A DNA stretch of 64,000 nt from JBGPTF01 sp041490445 (GCA_041490445.1 JBGPTF010000006.1:133777-197776), one strand, 5' to 3'. Positions 1 to 8,349 are shown, counted from the stretch's first letter. Numbers and translations are program-made. Notes: generated by a model from the sequence alone, not told the origin.

Positions 1-99
1 CTCTTCTCCGACCCGGTGCAGCTCCGTCGCAGCCTAGTTCCGCCCGGCGTCTTGCTGCTTGGCGTGACGCTGGTATTCTTGAAGCTTTTTATCGGGTGA
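1..99 (+). CDS. C-terminal tail of a membrane protein (partial)
   Basis: The first frame is open from the window edge to a TGA at 97-99 and encodes 32 residues. Its last part is strongly hydrophobic (GVLLLGVTLVFLKLFIG), which looks like a terminal transmembrane helix. The stop lies 4 bp before the ATG of the CuA protein, so the two are probably one operon. The family cannot be told from this tail. A copper or respiratory membrane protein would fit the next gene, but that is inference. Confidence 0.5.
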   Translation, partial: LFSDPVQLRRSLVPPGVLLLGVTLVFLKLFIG

Positions 100-103
100 C
101 GCC

Positions 104-583
104 ATGCCACGAACAATGAAGTGGAAAGAAGCTGCCGGTGTTCTGGTCATCCTCCTAGTTTTGGTGGGTCTGCCACTGTTGCTCGAGTACTGGCGGACAG
201 TTGGACTGGCCCACCGCTATCCTCCGAACACCAAGGTGATCAAGCTCACGGCCGTCGCCAACGGGGGCATTTGGACGCAGGAAGAAATCGTGGGTTACAA
301 CTACTGGTGGCGGAAGCCCTCCCGCACGGAGAAGATCCTGCTGAACCAGGGAGACCACGTCGTTGTCCTACTGCACAGTGTCGATGTGCTGCACAGTTTC
401 GCTATTCCCGTGCTGCACGTCGGACCAGTCGAGGTGCAGGCGGGACACACCGTCGAAGTAGCGTTCGACGCGAACCGGGCGGGCGAGCTGACGTTCCTGT
501 GCTGGCAAGTGTGCAGCCCCGACCACTCGAAGCTGCAGGGCGATTTCGTGGTGAAGGGTAGCGCGAAGGAAGAGAGCTGGTGA
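104..583 (+). CDS. Membrane-anchored CuA cupredoxin, cytochrome c oxidase subunit II-like
   Basis: A 159-residue protein with one N-terminal membrane anchor (about residues 11-28) and a periplasmic cupredoxin domain like subunit II of ba3-type oxidases. Visible CuA ligands are H97 (LHSFAIP), C133, C137 and H141, with Q135 at the backbone-ligand position (CWQVCSPDHSKL). The usual axial Met, three residues after the His, is Leu144. A CuA site accepts electrons from cytochrome c or another donor. No subunit I gene is visible, but the window starts just upstream. The gene sits 4 bp after the preceding stop and 31 bp before a Cys-rich small gene. It could be an oxidase subunit, a copper chaperone-like protein or an orphan electron carrier. 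Confidence 0.8.
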   Translation: MPRTMKWKEAAGVLVILLVLVGLPLLLEYWRTVGLAHRYPPNTKVIKLTAVANGGIWTQEEIVGYNYWWRKPSRTEKILLNQGDHVVVLLHSVDVLHSFAIPVLHVGPVEVQAGHTVEVAFDANRAGELTFLCWQVCSPDHSKLQGDFVVKGSAKEESW

Positions 584-614
584 ACGAAGCGCCCGGAAGG
601 CGAGGAGGCTCTTA

Positions 615-842
615 ATGACTCCCGACGAAATGCAGCAAAAGGTGGACTACTTCTACTGTGACGAGTGCAAAATACATGTCCCCTGCGTTCGCGTGGAACC
701 GGGCGTGTGGGAAGTGCAGTGTTCACGATGTGTGGGAGAATGCGCGTTGTGCGGGTGTCACCTTTCCAGCTACTGTTTCGGGAAGGGCAGTGCCCCCGTC
801 CAAATGAGACTGCGGGTGGTCAAAATGGAGCCAGGGAGTTGA
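615..842 (+). CDS. Small Cys-rich (probable zinc-binding) protein
   Basis: A 75-residue protein with nine cysteines: C15, C18, C24, C36, C39, C43, C46, C48 and C54, plus H21 and H49. The CxxC pairs (CDEC, CSRC) and the run CALCGCH suggest two zinc or other metal sites. There is no signal peptide or membrane helix. A strong Shine-Dalgarno (GAGGAGG at 602-608) sits 6 bp before the ATG and supports this start. It follows the CuA gene closely, so a metal-related role is possible. I do not recognise the family. Confidence 0.65.
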   Translation: MTPDEMQQKVDYFYCDECKIHVPCVRVEPGVWEVQCSRCVGECALCGCHLSSYCFGKGSAPVQMRLRVVKMEPGS

Positions 843-961
843 TGGAGTGGGCCTCCGCCCGGCTTTGGAGCAGCGCGACGACGACGCGGGCGCACCTCGA
901 GGAAACGCAGGCGATGATCGCCTCGACGCTGCAGGCGCAAACGGAGAGGCCGGTTGAGTAA
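842..961 (+). CDS. Possible 39-residue ORF overlapping the Cys-rich gene
   Basis: The ATG overlaps the stop of the Cys-rich gene (TGATG), an arrangement typical of translational coupling. The product begins MEWASARLW and continues as a short polar, probably helical peptide ending at a TAA at 959-961. A strong terminator starts 27 bp later. No family is recognisable, and a chance ORF cannot be excluded. Confidence 0.35.
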   Translation: MEWASARLWSSATTTRAHLEETQAMIASTLQAQTERPVE

Positions 962-988
962 CTGAAAGCGCCGGCGAAAAAAACAACA

Positions 989-1021
989 GGGCCCGGCGGT
1001 GTCTCGCCGGGCCCCTTTTTT
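989..1021. terminator. Strong intrinsic terminator, probably bidirectional
   Basis: A perfect 10-bp stem (GGGCCCGGCG at 989-998, CGCCGGGCCC at 1005-1014) with a 6-nt loop is followed by a T run (1016-1021). An A run at 977-983 on the other side gives a U tract on the minus strand. The hairpin can therefore end both the CuA operon and the convergent lon transcript. Confidence 0.85.
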
Positions 1022-1052
1022 GTCTCGCACGGATTCGAGTTTCTGCCGCGGC

Positions 1053-3551
1053 TTAGTGCACCGGCACTGCGTTGGGGCGCTCTTCGATGCGAGAGCCGCC
1101 TGGCAGCGGACGAACCGGAACTCCGAGTTTGCCAAAGGCGATCTCGAGCACCTGGTCCGCCGTCCGCGCGAAGTGGATCTGCAACCCTTCGAGCAGGTGC
1201 GGCTGCAAATCTTCCTTCACATTCGGCTCGTTCGCCGCGGGCAAAATCACTTCGCGGATGCCCGCGCGCTTCGCGCCGAGCACCTTCTCCTTAATGCCGC
1301 CCACCGGCAGCACGACGCCGGAAAGCGAGATCTCGCCGGTCATCGCCACGCGCGGGCGGATGGGCCGTCCCGTCAGCAAGCTGACCAGCGCCGTGACCAT
1401 CGCCACGCCGGCCGAAGGCCCGTCTTTCGGGATCGCGCCCGAGGGCACGTGGATGTGAATGTCCTGCTTGCGGAAGAAATCCGGGTCGATGCCGTAGCGT
1501 TCGGCGTTGGCCCGTACCCAGGTGAGCGCCGCGCGCATGGACTCCTGCATCACTTCGCCCAGATGGCCGGTCATCGTGAATTGTTTGCCGCCGCGCATCC
1601 GGCTGGCCTCGATGAAGACGATGTCGCCGCCCGCGGGTGTCCACACCAATCCCACAGCCACTCCGGGCTGCTTCACGCGTTCCTCGACTTCCTTCTCGAC
1701 GCGATACCTCGGCACGCCGAGCGTTTCGCGGACGACTTCGGGAGTAATAATCAACTTCCCTGGGGGCGCTTCTACGATCCGCCTCGACGCTTCCTCGATT
1801 TGCGCGGCGACGTCGCCATCCCCGGCCGCTCGCACCTTCGGCCCTGTGGATTCCGCGATCCGGCGGGCTTGCTTCCGCACGAGGGTAGCGATTTCGCGCT
1901 CGAGGTTGCGCACGCCCGCTTCACGCGTGTAACTGTGAATGATCTCGTGCACGGCCTCGTCGGTAAATTCGAGCTGTTCGCTGAGCTTCACTCCATGCTC
2001 CGCGGCCTGGCGCGGGATCAGGAATCGCTTCGCAATGTGGATCTTTTCCTCTTCGGTGTAGCCCGGCAGCTCGATGATTTCCATCCGATCGCGCAAGGGC
2101 TCCGGGATGGGGTCCATCCAGTTCGCCGTGGTGATGAAGAGGACCTTCGAGAGATCGAACGGCACGTCGAGATAGTGGTCGCGGAAATTCGCGTTCTGCT
2201 CCGGGTCGAGCACTTCCATCAGCGCCGCCGAAGGATCGCCGCGGAAGTCGCGCCCGAGCTTGTCCACTTCGTCGAGCATCAGCACCGGGTCGTTCACTTC
2301 CGCGCGGCGGATGCTCTGGATGATCTGGCCCGGAAGCGCGCCGATGTAGGTGCGGCGGTGGCCGCGAATTTCCGCCTCATCATGCATGCCGCCGAGGGAA
2401 ATGCGCCCAAACTTCCGCCCCATGGCATGCGCGATCGATTTGCCGAGAGAGGTTTTGCCGACGCCCGGCGGTCCGATGAAGCACAGAATCGGGCCCTTCA
2501 TTCCCGGCTGCAGCTTTTTGACGGCCAAATAATCAAGGATGCGTTCCTTCACCTTTTCGAGGTCGTAATGATCTTCGTTCAGCACCGCCTGGGCCCTGGC
2601 GAGATCAATCTCCTCCGTACCGGACGATTTGCTCCAGGGCACTGAGGTCATCCATTCCAGATACGTGCGCGAAACCATGTACTCGGCCGAAGCCGGCGTC
2701 ATTTTGGCGAGGCGCTTCAATTCGCGCTCGCATTCCTTCTTCGCTTCCGGGGACATTCCCGCCGCTTCCATCTTCGCGCGCAGCTCCTCCACTTCCGCCT
2801 GCGGGTCGTCCGAATCTCCGAGTTCCTTCTGGATCGCCTTCATCTGCTCGCGCAATAGAAATTCGCGCTGGCTCTGGCTCACCTGCTCCTGGACCTGGTC
2901 CTGAATTCGATTCCGCAGATCGAGAACTTCCCGCTCCTTCGTCAACTCGCGGATCAGGATTTCCAGCCGCTTGCGCACGCTGAAGGTTTCGAGCAGTTCC
3001 TGGCGAACGAGCGTGGTCAACGATGGGAGCGTGCCCGCGACAAAATCAGACAGGCGGCCGGCCGAACCGATGTTCAGCGCGATCCCTTGCAGATCGTCGG
3101 AGAGTTGCGGCGAGCGAGACACAACATCGCGGAACAGGTCCTGCGTATTGCGCAAAAGCGCGGTCAGCTCCGCGTCTTCTGCTTCATCGAGATCTTCCTG
3201 CATCTCCACGCGCGCGCGAATGTACGGATTCAGTCCGAGAATCTCCTCCACGCGGAAGCGGTACAGCCCCTCCAGGAAGACCACCAGGTTGCCATTCGGC
3301 ATGCGGACCTGCTTGTGCACCTTGGCTGCTGTCCCGACACCATGAAGGTCAGTTCCGGACGGCTCTTCGATCCGCGGATCGAGTTGCGCCACGACACCCA
3401 GCACGCGTTCTTCCCCGCGCAGCCCTTCCAGTAGCGCCAGAGAGCTTTCCCGGCCGACAGTCAACGGCAAAACCGCACCCGGAAACAGAACCAAGTCGCG
3501 GACCGGCAGGATTGGCATCTCCGCCGGCACAATGCCTTGTTTTGTAGTCAT
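1053..3551 (-). CDS. lon: ATP-dependent protease Lon
   Basis: An 832-residue Lon protease, which degrades misfolded and regulatory proteins in the cytoplasm. An N-terminal substrate-binding domain (PILPVRDLVLFPG) and coiled coil come first. The AAA+ module has Walker A GPPGVGKT near residue 355 and Walker B LMLDEVDKLG. The C-terminal serine protease domain has the catalytic Ser in KDGPSAGVAM and the Lys in GGIKEKVLGA. An in-frame ATG 15 codons upstream exists, but the ATG at 3551 has GGGAGG a few bases before it and gives the usual Lon N-terminus, so I chose it. It is convergent with the CuA operon and shares its terminator. The upstream region is unusually AT-rich. Confidence 0.97.
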   Translation of the reverse strand: MTTKQGIVPAEMPILPVRDLVLFPGAVLPLTVGRESSLALLEGLRGEERVLGVVAQLDPRIEEPSGTDLHGVGTAAKVHKQVRMPNGNLVVFLEGLYRFRVEEILGLNPYIRARVEMQEDLDEAEDAELTALLRNTQDLFRDVVSRSPQLSDDLQGIALNIGSAGRLSDFVAGTLPSLTTLVRQELLETFSVRKRLEILIRELTKEREVLDLRNRIQDQVQEQVSQSQREFLLREQMKAIQKELGDSDDPQAEVEELRAKMEAAGMSPEAKKECERELKRLAKMTPASAEYMVSRTYLEWMTSVPWSKSSGTEEIDLARAQAVLNEDHYDLEKVKERILDYLAVKKLQPGMKGPILCFIGPPGVGKTSLGKSIAHAMGRKFGRISLGGMHDEAEIRGHRRTYIGALPGQIIQSIRRAEVNDPVLMLDEVDKLGRDFRGDPSAALMEVLDPEQNANFRDHYLDVPFDLSKVLFITTANWMDPIPEPLRDRMEIIELPGYTEEEKIHIAKRFLIPRQAAEHGVKLSEQLEFTDEAVHEIIHSYTREAGVRNLEREIATLVRKQARRIAESTGPKVRAAGDGDVAAQIEEASRRIVEAPPGKLIITPEVVRETLGVPRYRVEKEVEERVKQPGVAVGLVWTPAGGDIVFIEASRMRGGKQFTMTGHLGEVMQESMRAALTWVRANAERYGIDPDFFRKQDIHIHVPSGAIPKDGPSAGVAMVTALVSLLTGRPIRPRVAMTGEISLSGVVLPVGGIKEKVLGAKRAGIREVILPAANEPNVKEDLQPHLLEGLQIHFARTADQVLEIAFGKLGVPVRPLPGGSRIEERPNAVPVH

Positions 3552-3622
3552 CGTTCCTCCCTGGGCTCGAAGCAAAGAGAGCAAATGCACAGCCACATGG
3601 TTAGATGCGCCACACTAAAACT

Positions 3623-3651
3623 AGTCTCACTCTTTCATTCCTATCTGTCAA
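3623..3651 (-). promoter_or_regulatory. Candidate sigma-70 promoter for lon
   Basis: On the minus strand a perfect TTGACA (3651-3646) lies about 95 bp upstream of the lon ATG. The -10 at 17-bp spacing (GAGACT) is poor. The 3600-3720 stretch is much more AT-rich than its surroundings. No CIRCE element or clear heat-shock box was seen. The region also has a small palindrome, GTCTTA-G-TAAGAC (3711-3723). The promoter is tentative. Confidence 0.3.
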
Positions 3652-3779
3652 GAAACTTTAGCTTATATAACTCAATGTTTGAAGTAAATCCTAACTATAA
3701 CAATTAAAATGTCTTAGTAAGACTCTGATGATGGTTCTGGAGGTTTGTTAGCCGACCAGCCTGAAGGTCACGTACTTGA

Positions 3780-5114
3780 TTACTCTTTGACAGTGGGTTG
3801 GAAACCTACCAGGACGAAACTAACAGCCTCTTCATGAGTTCTCAAACGGCCCTCGAGTTGGGCATCTTCGACCGCTTGGAGAATCTCTTTGAAGCGGGGC
3901 CCCGGAGTGAATCCCATTTCCTTAAGGTCGTCACCGGTCAGCAGGCGGGGCGGCCGCACCTGTTCCGGAGGCGTTTCCGCGAGGAACCTCTGAACGAAAT
4001 CGTACGCTTCGAGCGAGCGGTGACTCGAAAGACAGTCGAGCCGGTGCAGCTCCAAATGCTCCTCGAATCTCGGCAGGCGAACGAAGCGCTTCAAGGTGGA
4101 GATCTTCATCTGGCCAACGTCCTTGAAGCGAAGATGGTTCGCCACGAGGAGGGAGACCTGTTCGATCACGTCATTTGAGAACTTCAGCCGCCGACAGATT
4201 TCCTCCGCCATGCGCGTGCCGACTTCCACATGGAAATCGAACCGGATTCGGCCGCCCGGGCCCTTGGGCGGCGCGAACGTCGGCGGCTTGCCCACATCGT
4301 GTAGCAGCACCCCCCACGCCAGCTCCGGCGAAGTCCCCGGGCGCAGGCCATCAAGCATCATGAGGGTATGCGTCCACACATCGCCTTCCGGATGAAACTG
4401 CGGCGGCTGCGCGACTCCCTTCATCCGGCTGATTTCAGGAAGCACAATCACGAGCAACCCAGTGGCGTCGAGCAACTCGAATCCGCGCCGGGCCGCGCTC
4501 TCGGTCAGCAGCTTCGTCAATTCATCGCGGAGCCGTTCCGCCGAAACAACGCGAACCTGGCTGGCAAGCTTTCGGATCGCCGCGTCGGTGGCGGGTTCGA
4601 TGGTGTATCCGAAACGCGCGGCGAAGCGCACGGCACGAACCATACGCAATCTGTCTTCCCCAAGACGCAGTTCCGGATCACCAATGGCTCGGATGACGCC
4701 CGTCTGGAGATCGGCGCGCCCGCCGACATAGTCGAGCACTTCTCCCGACTCCGGATCGAGCAACAGCGCATTCACCGTGAAATCGCGCCGGCGAACGTCT
4801 TCCTCGGCCGAGCGCGCGTAGACGACGCTATCCGGATGGCGTCCATCGGAATAGCCGACGTCGGAACGGAACGTCGCCACTTCCACCTGAGTGGAGTTTT
4901 CGACCACGACGATCACGCCGAATTGTGCTCCGACGGCTAGGCTGTGCGGGAAAAGCTCCTGGATACGCTCGGGCGGCGCATCGGTCGTCACATCGAAGTC
5001 AGACGGCTCCCGGCCCAGAACGAGGTCGCGCACACATCCGCCCACGAAGTAGGCCTGATGGCCCTCCTTGCGCAGGACGCGGCAGACGTGATCGGCCAGT
5101 TCCCGGGGAGTCAT
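3780..5114 (-). CDS. cca: CCA tRNA nucleotidyltransferase (poly(A) polymerase family) with HD domain
   Basis: A 444-residue class II nucleotidyltransferase that adds or repairs the CCA end of tRNAs. The N-terminal catalytic head has GGCVRD (residues 25-30) and the metal-binding DFD (39-41), followed by the RRDFTVNALL motif and the template-reading RMVRAVRFAARFG helix. A C-terminal HD phosphohydrolase-type domain (LLHDVGKPPTF) suggests added repair phosphatase activity. Some relatives act as poly(A) polymerase, but no second copy is present here for comparison. It is transcribed toward lon with 228 bp between them. Confidence 0.9.
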   Translation of the reverse strand: MTPRELADHVCRVLRKEGHQAYFVGGCVRDLVLGREPSDFDVTTDAPPERIQELFPHSLAVGAQFGVIVVVENSTQVEVATFRSDVGYSDGRHPDSVVYARSAEEDVRRRDFTVNALLLDPESGEVLDYVGGRADLQTGVIRAIGDPELRLGEDRLRMVRAVRFAARFGYTIEPATDAAIRKLASQVRVVSAERLRDELTKLLTESAARRGFELLDATGLLVIVLPEISRMKGVAQPPQFHPEGDVWTHTLMMLDGLRPGTSPELAWGVLLHDVGKPPTFAPPKGPGGRIRFDFHVEVGTRMAEEICRRLKFSNDVIEQVSLLVANHLRFKDVGQMKISTLKRFVRLPRFEEHLELHRLDCLSSHRSLEAYDFVQRFLAETPPEQVRPPRLLTGDDLKEMGFTPGPRFKEILQAVEDAQLEGRLRTHEEAVSFVLVGFQPTVKE

Positions 5115-5234
5115 ACGGCAAGGTTACAGGCGACAGGCGCCGGGTGTCGAGGGGGACGTCAGGGGTTGAGGCAGTTTTCAGAGGATTTGTCCAACATCAC
5201 CTGCCGGACGTTGCGGCTTTCAGGACCAGGCATG

Positions 5235-5420
5235 TCACATCGCCATGTTGGCGACTTTGCGACTGTCGCGCGAGCAATAGTGCGCGAGATATGGCGTATC
5301 GGTCAGCACGAAATCAACGCTGCAACCGCGGAACCGCCGCACGACTTCGGCGCAATCACCTTGCAAAACCGTATTTGTCTGCGGCCCGCTGATGAGTTGC
5401 TTGCTCTGCTGTATATTCAT
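5235..5420 (-). pseudogene. Truncated DNA methyltransferase (N4/N6 type) remnant
   Basis: An ATG with a good Shine-Dalgarno (AAGGAGAG) opens a 61-codon frame that begins like a phage or ICE-type DNA methylase (NTVLQGDCAEVVRRF, then VDFVLTDTPYL). The catalytic DPPY motif is changed to DTPY (residues 41-44), and the frame stops about 17 residues later where the family continues for some 200. No continuation was found in the other frames down to 5115. This looks like a decayed mobile-element gene. Expression as a short peptide is possible but not expected to methylate DNA. Confidence 0.75.
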
Positions 5421-5604
5421 TTTATTTCTCTCCTTCGTGTCGAGATTTGCTTCCTTCACCCGAACACGAGGAACAAATCCGACACGTAGAGGACTAGCTG
5501 CGGAGGCGTTGCTGGCTCGGGCTGGAGCGGATAGCAACGCGAGTGACAGGAGTGGTGTTTGCGAATGGCGCGAAAGTTTGCGAGCGGAGTCCCAGCGCGA
5601 AACG

Positions 5605-5620
5605 TGACACGTGCGTGTCA
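5605..5620. repeat. Inverted repeat TGACAC-GTGC-GTGTCA in a gene-free stretch
   Basis: The 5421-5741 stretch between the methylase remnant and the XRE gene has no convincing gene. It holds this perfect 6-bp inverted repeat with a 4-nt centre. It may be an operator or a remnant of the element that carried the methylase. No function can be assigned. Confidence 0.35.
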
Positions 5621-5741
5621 GTGACCAGCCACGTCGAAGCACGTCATGACAGAGCAGGCAATCGCAACGAGACGGGCACAGGGTTGGATCATCGAGGGTA
5701 GCTATGCCTATGTCGCTGCTGACCTCGCGATGCGCGGCGAT

Positions 5742-5966
5742 TTATTTAGCCAATGGCTTGTCGTCGGATTCGTCGGAAGCAGGTTCGAAAATCGCCTCGA
5801 TGGGCTGGCTGAAGAGCTTGCCAATGCGGAAGGCGAGCGGCAGACTGGGATCGTATTTGCCGGTTTCGATGGCGTTCACAGTCTGGCGAGAAACTTTGAG
5901 CCGGTGGGCCAGTTCCCCCTGGGACCATTCACGCTCGGCGCGGAGAACGCGAAGACGATTCTTCAT
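5742..5966 (-). CDS. XRE-family helix-turn-helix regulator (short, YozG-like)
   Basis: A 74-residue DNA-binding protein made almost only of a Cro/CI-type HTH: RAEREWSQGELAHRLKVSRQ, then the recognition segment SRQTVNAIETGKYDPSLPL. Short regulators of this kind usually follow a small integral membrane protein gene, as here. It starts 6 bp after the thioredoxin-like gene and is the last gene of a three-gene minus-strand operon. It probably autoregulates the operon through the 9-bp inverted repeat at the operon promoter (6933-6977); that link is inference. Confidence 0.85.
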   Translation of the reverse strand: MKNRLRVLRAEREWSQGELAHRLKVSRQTVNAIETGKYDPSLPLAFRIGKLFSQPIEAIFEPASDESDDKPLAK

Positions 5967-5972
5967 AGGGCG

Positions 5973-6506
5973 CTAACCCGCATCCGATGGCCCCAATGCT
6001 TGCGCGCCAGCAATTAGTTGAGCTAATTGCTCTGTCGTGGCATTCCCTACCAGGCGCTCGCTGCCCACTTCCACAACAGGAACGGATCGAATCCCTTTGC
6101 TCGCTGCTACCTGTGGTTTGAAAGTAAGGTCTATCTTCGTGAGCGTGAAATCCATCTCCCGTTGCAAAGCTTCCAGGCGCCGTTTCACGATCGGGCAGAA
6201 AGGACAGCCGTTGTGAGAGTAAAAAGCAACCTCGACGCGGGCCTTGTTCACGCTAGAAGGCAGCTTGTCGTCAACAGACCCATAGCCCCTCCATTTCGAT
6301 GTGAGGGCGGAAAGCCGTAGGCCCACCCATCTCGCGCAAGGGAGCAATACCAACCACAAAAGGAGGGCAGGCCAATTGTCTCTATAGGCGTAGAAGAGCA
6401 AGCCACCCGCATAGAGAACCCCAAACACGACCAACTGAAAGTTGAGGCTGCTAACGATGCACTGCTGTTTCTTGGTGGCTACCGAAGCTGAGGAGGAGTT
6501 TTTCAT
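5973..6506 (-). CDS. Membrane-anchored thioredoxin/glutaredoxin-like protein
   Basis: A 177-residue protein with two N-terminal membrane helices (about residues 22-42 and 45-65) and a thioredoxin-fold domain carrying the redox motif CPFC (C101-C104) and a cis-Pro loop (SVPVVEVG). It probably performs thiol-disulfide exchange at the membrane. An ATG 13 codons upstream is possible, but the ATG at 6506 overlaps the preceding stop (ATGA) and fits translational coupling. It lies between a membrane protein and the XRE regulator. The substrate is unknown. Confidence 0.75.
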   Translation of the reverse strand: MKNSSSASVATKKQQCIVSSLNFQLVVFGVLYAGGLLFYAYRDNWPALLLWLVLLPCARWVGLRLSALTSKWRGYGSVDDKLPSSVNKARVEVAFYSHNGCPFCPIVKRRLEALQREMDFTLTKIDLTFKPQVAASKGIRSVPVVEVGSERLVGNATTEQLAQLIAGAQALGPSDAG

Positions 6507-6907
6507 CGATGTCTCAGGCTCAAAAATATAAGCGCGGCCCCCCAAGTAAGCACGAGGGCACTGCTGAGGTCGCTCAGCGTCGCGCTGTAGATTCCCGCGC
6601 TTTCCAGTCCGTCGAAAACGAACGTGAGACTGACGGTCAGCAGAAAGGAAATGGCCGCCGCTTGCAGGTGGATGCGCCTTACCATTTCATCCAACTTGCG
6701 GATGTCCTTGACGAAGGCCACAACAAAGAAAATCGCCAGAAGAGCCGGCAAGAGACCGAGCATTGGCTTGGCCGGAGAGTGCAGCTCCTCGTGCTTGAAT
6801 ATCCAATCCACCGTGAGCTGCGTTGCCAGTACGGCGATCCCCCAGAGGACAAATGGCCTCGTGAAAATGTTCGTCAAACGCGAACTCCAACTGCAATTCT
6901 CGGCCAT
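6503..6907 (-). CDS. Small integral membrane protein, first gene of the XRE operon
   Basis: A 134-residue protein with about four predicted membrane helices and a charged central loop (VKDIRKLDEMVRRIH). The layout resembles four-helix membrane proteins often encoded next to short XRE regulators. A sigma-70 promoter lies about 25 bp upstream, and AGAGG precedes the ATG. No enzymatic motif is visible, and the function is unknown. Confidence 0.65.
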   Translation of the reverse strand: MAENCSWSSRLTNIFTRPFVLWGIAVLATQLTVDWIFKHEELHSPAKPMLGLLPALLAIFFVVAFVKDIRKLDEMVRRIHLQAAAISFLLTVSLTFVFDGLESAGIYSATLSDLSSALVLTWGAALIFLSLRHR

Positions 6908-6932
6908 GCAGTAGCACCTCTGGACAGATGAT

Positions 6933-6977
6933 GAATGTAAAGGTTCCTTGTCTGTATGTCAAGGCATATTTACATTC
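6933..6977 (-). promoter_or_regulatory. Sigma-70 promoter with overlapping 9-bp inverted-repeat operator
   Basis: On the minus strand TTGACA (6962-6957), a 17-bp spacer and TACATT (6939-6934) form a good promoter about 25 bp upstream of the membrane-protein ATG. A perfect inverted repeat, GAATGTAAA (6933-6941) and TTTACATTC (6969-6977), brackets it: one arm covers the -10 and the other lies just upstream of the -35. This is the expected geometry for repression by the XRE protein of the operon. Confidence 0.7.
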
Positions 6978-7029
6978 GGTACTTCGCCTATAGCGGCATC
7001 CTTGCGACGTTCTTCTTATGAGACGGCTG

Positions 7030-8277
7030 CTAATCGTCTTCCCGCGCCGGAAGAGAACCTCCGAGCTGCACTTTCGAAAACCCGAAGCGATCCCGCAAGC
7101 GATCGGCGGCGCGCGCCAGCCGCTCGAGCTTTTCGCGGCGTCCGGGATCGAGCAGGTCGAGCTGGCCCGAATCCGGGGCGGCAGAGAATGAAGACAACTC
7201 GACGCCGACCAGACGAACCAGCGCCTCACCGTCCCAGGCATTGGCAAAGAGCGTCTTGATGGTTGTAAGCACAACGCCGTCGAGATTCATCGGCTCGGCG
7301 AGCGACTTGCTTCGCGTGATTGTCTTGAAGTCCGCATACCGCAGCGTCAGCGAAATCGTCCGCGCGTAGAGGCCCGAATCGCGCAGGCGTTTGGCGGCCT
7401 TCTGCGAAAGATAGCTCAACGTGGATTCCAGTAAATCGCGGTCGTGTGTGTCAGCACCGAAGGTTTGATTGTGCGAGATGGATTTCGGCTCGGCGTCCAC
7501 GAAGAATTCGAAAGCGTCCTGCCCGCGCGCTTTGCGGTAGAGCGCCGCGCCCCATTGCCCGAACACCTCTTCGAGCCGTTCGAACGGAACTTCGGCGAGT
7601 TGACGCACGGTTTGGATCCCGAGCGAGTGCAGCGCCGCTTCGGTGACTTTGCCGATGCCCGGAATTTTTCGCACGGAAAGCGGCGCGAGAAATTCCTCTT
7701 CCGCGCCTGCGGGCACCCACACGAGGCCACGCGGCTTCGCCTGGTCGGAAGCCACTTTGGCGACCAGGCGTGAAGGCGCCAGCCCGGCCGAACAGGGCAG
7801 TTGCGTCGTCTCCCAGATTTCGCTAATCAGCTTGTGCGCGGCGGCGAGAGGCGGGCCGTGCAGCCGCTCGGTTCCCGCGAGGTCGAGATAGGCTTCGTCA
7901 ATGGAAGCCATTTCGACGACCGGGGAATATTTCGAGAGGATGGCCGCGATGCGGTCGCTCCATTTGCCGTAACGATCGTGGCGCCCGTCGAGAAACACGG
8001 CGTGCGGGCAGAGCCGCGCGGCGGTGCGCAGCGGCATCGCGGAATGGATGCCGAATTTTCTCGCTTCGTAGCTGGCGGAGGAAATCACGCCGCGTTGATC
8101 CGCCTGCCCGCCTACAACGACCGGCTTGCCGCGCAGTTCCGGACGCGCAAGCAGCTCGACCGACACGAAGAACGCGTCCATGTCAACGTGGAGAATCGAG
8201 GCTGTGGGAGCGGCGGAAACTGGTGCTCCGGGAATGACCGGCTCGTGTTTGGCGCGAAATCGGGCGAGCTTTGGCAC
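7030..8277 (-). CDS. dinB: DNA polymerase IV (Y-family translesion polymerase)
   Basis: A 415-residue Y-family polymerase that copies past damaged bases. The palm carries the first metal-binding motif HVDMDAFFVSVE and the catalytic SIDEAYLDL. The helix-hairpin-helix thumb (IPGIGKVTEAALHSLGI) and the little-finger domain follow. No beta-clamp motif was confidently located at the C-terminus. The start gives a 20-residue extension before the usual SILHVDMDAF. It lies 72 bp downstream of prmC on the same strand. No LexA box was recognised upstream. Confidence 0.93.
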   Translation of the reverse strand: MPKLARFRAKHEPVIPGAPVSAAPTASILHVDMDAFFVSVELLARPELRGKPVVVGGQADQRGVISSASYEARKFGIHSAMPLRTAARLCPHAVFLDGRHDRYGKWSDRIAAILSKYSPVVEMASIDEAYLDLAGTERLHGPPLAAAHKLISEIWETTQLPCSAGLAPSRLVAKVASDQAKPRGLVWVPAGAEEEFLAPLSVRKIPGIGKVTEAALHSLGIQTVRQLAEVPFERLEEVFGQWGAALYRKARGQDAFEFFVDAEPKSISHNQTFGADTHDRDLLESTLSYLSQKAAKRLRDSGLYARTISLTLRYADFKTITRSKSLAEPMNLDGVVLTTIKTLFANAWDGEALVRLVGVELSSFSAAPDSGQLDLLDPGRREKLERLARAADRLRDRFGFSKVQLGGSLPAREDD

Positions 8278-8349
8278 GGTTCACCAGTGCCGATACTTTA
8301 CAACGATTCCGGTGGCCGCCCCCTGCTTCGTGTCGCTGCGCCTGAGCGG

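Noticed and set aside
999..2645. Long plus-strand ORF (548 codons) antisense to lon
   Set aside because: Its composition is rich in Arg, His and Ala as expected for an antisense shadow, and it has no domain. Lon is certain on the other strand.
3552..3779. Heat-shock (CIRCE or sigma-32) element upstream of lon
   Set aside because: No match to CIRCE or to CTTGAA/CCCCAT-type boxes was seen in the AT-rich gap.
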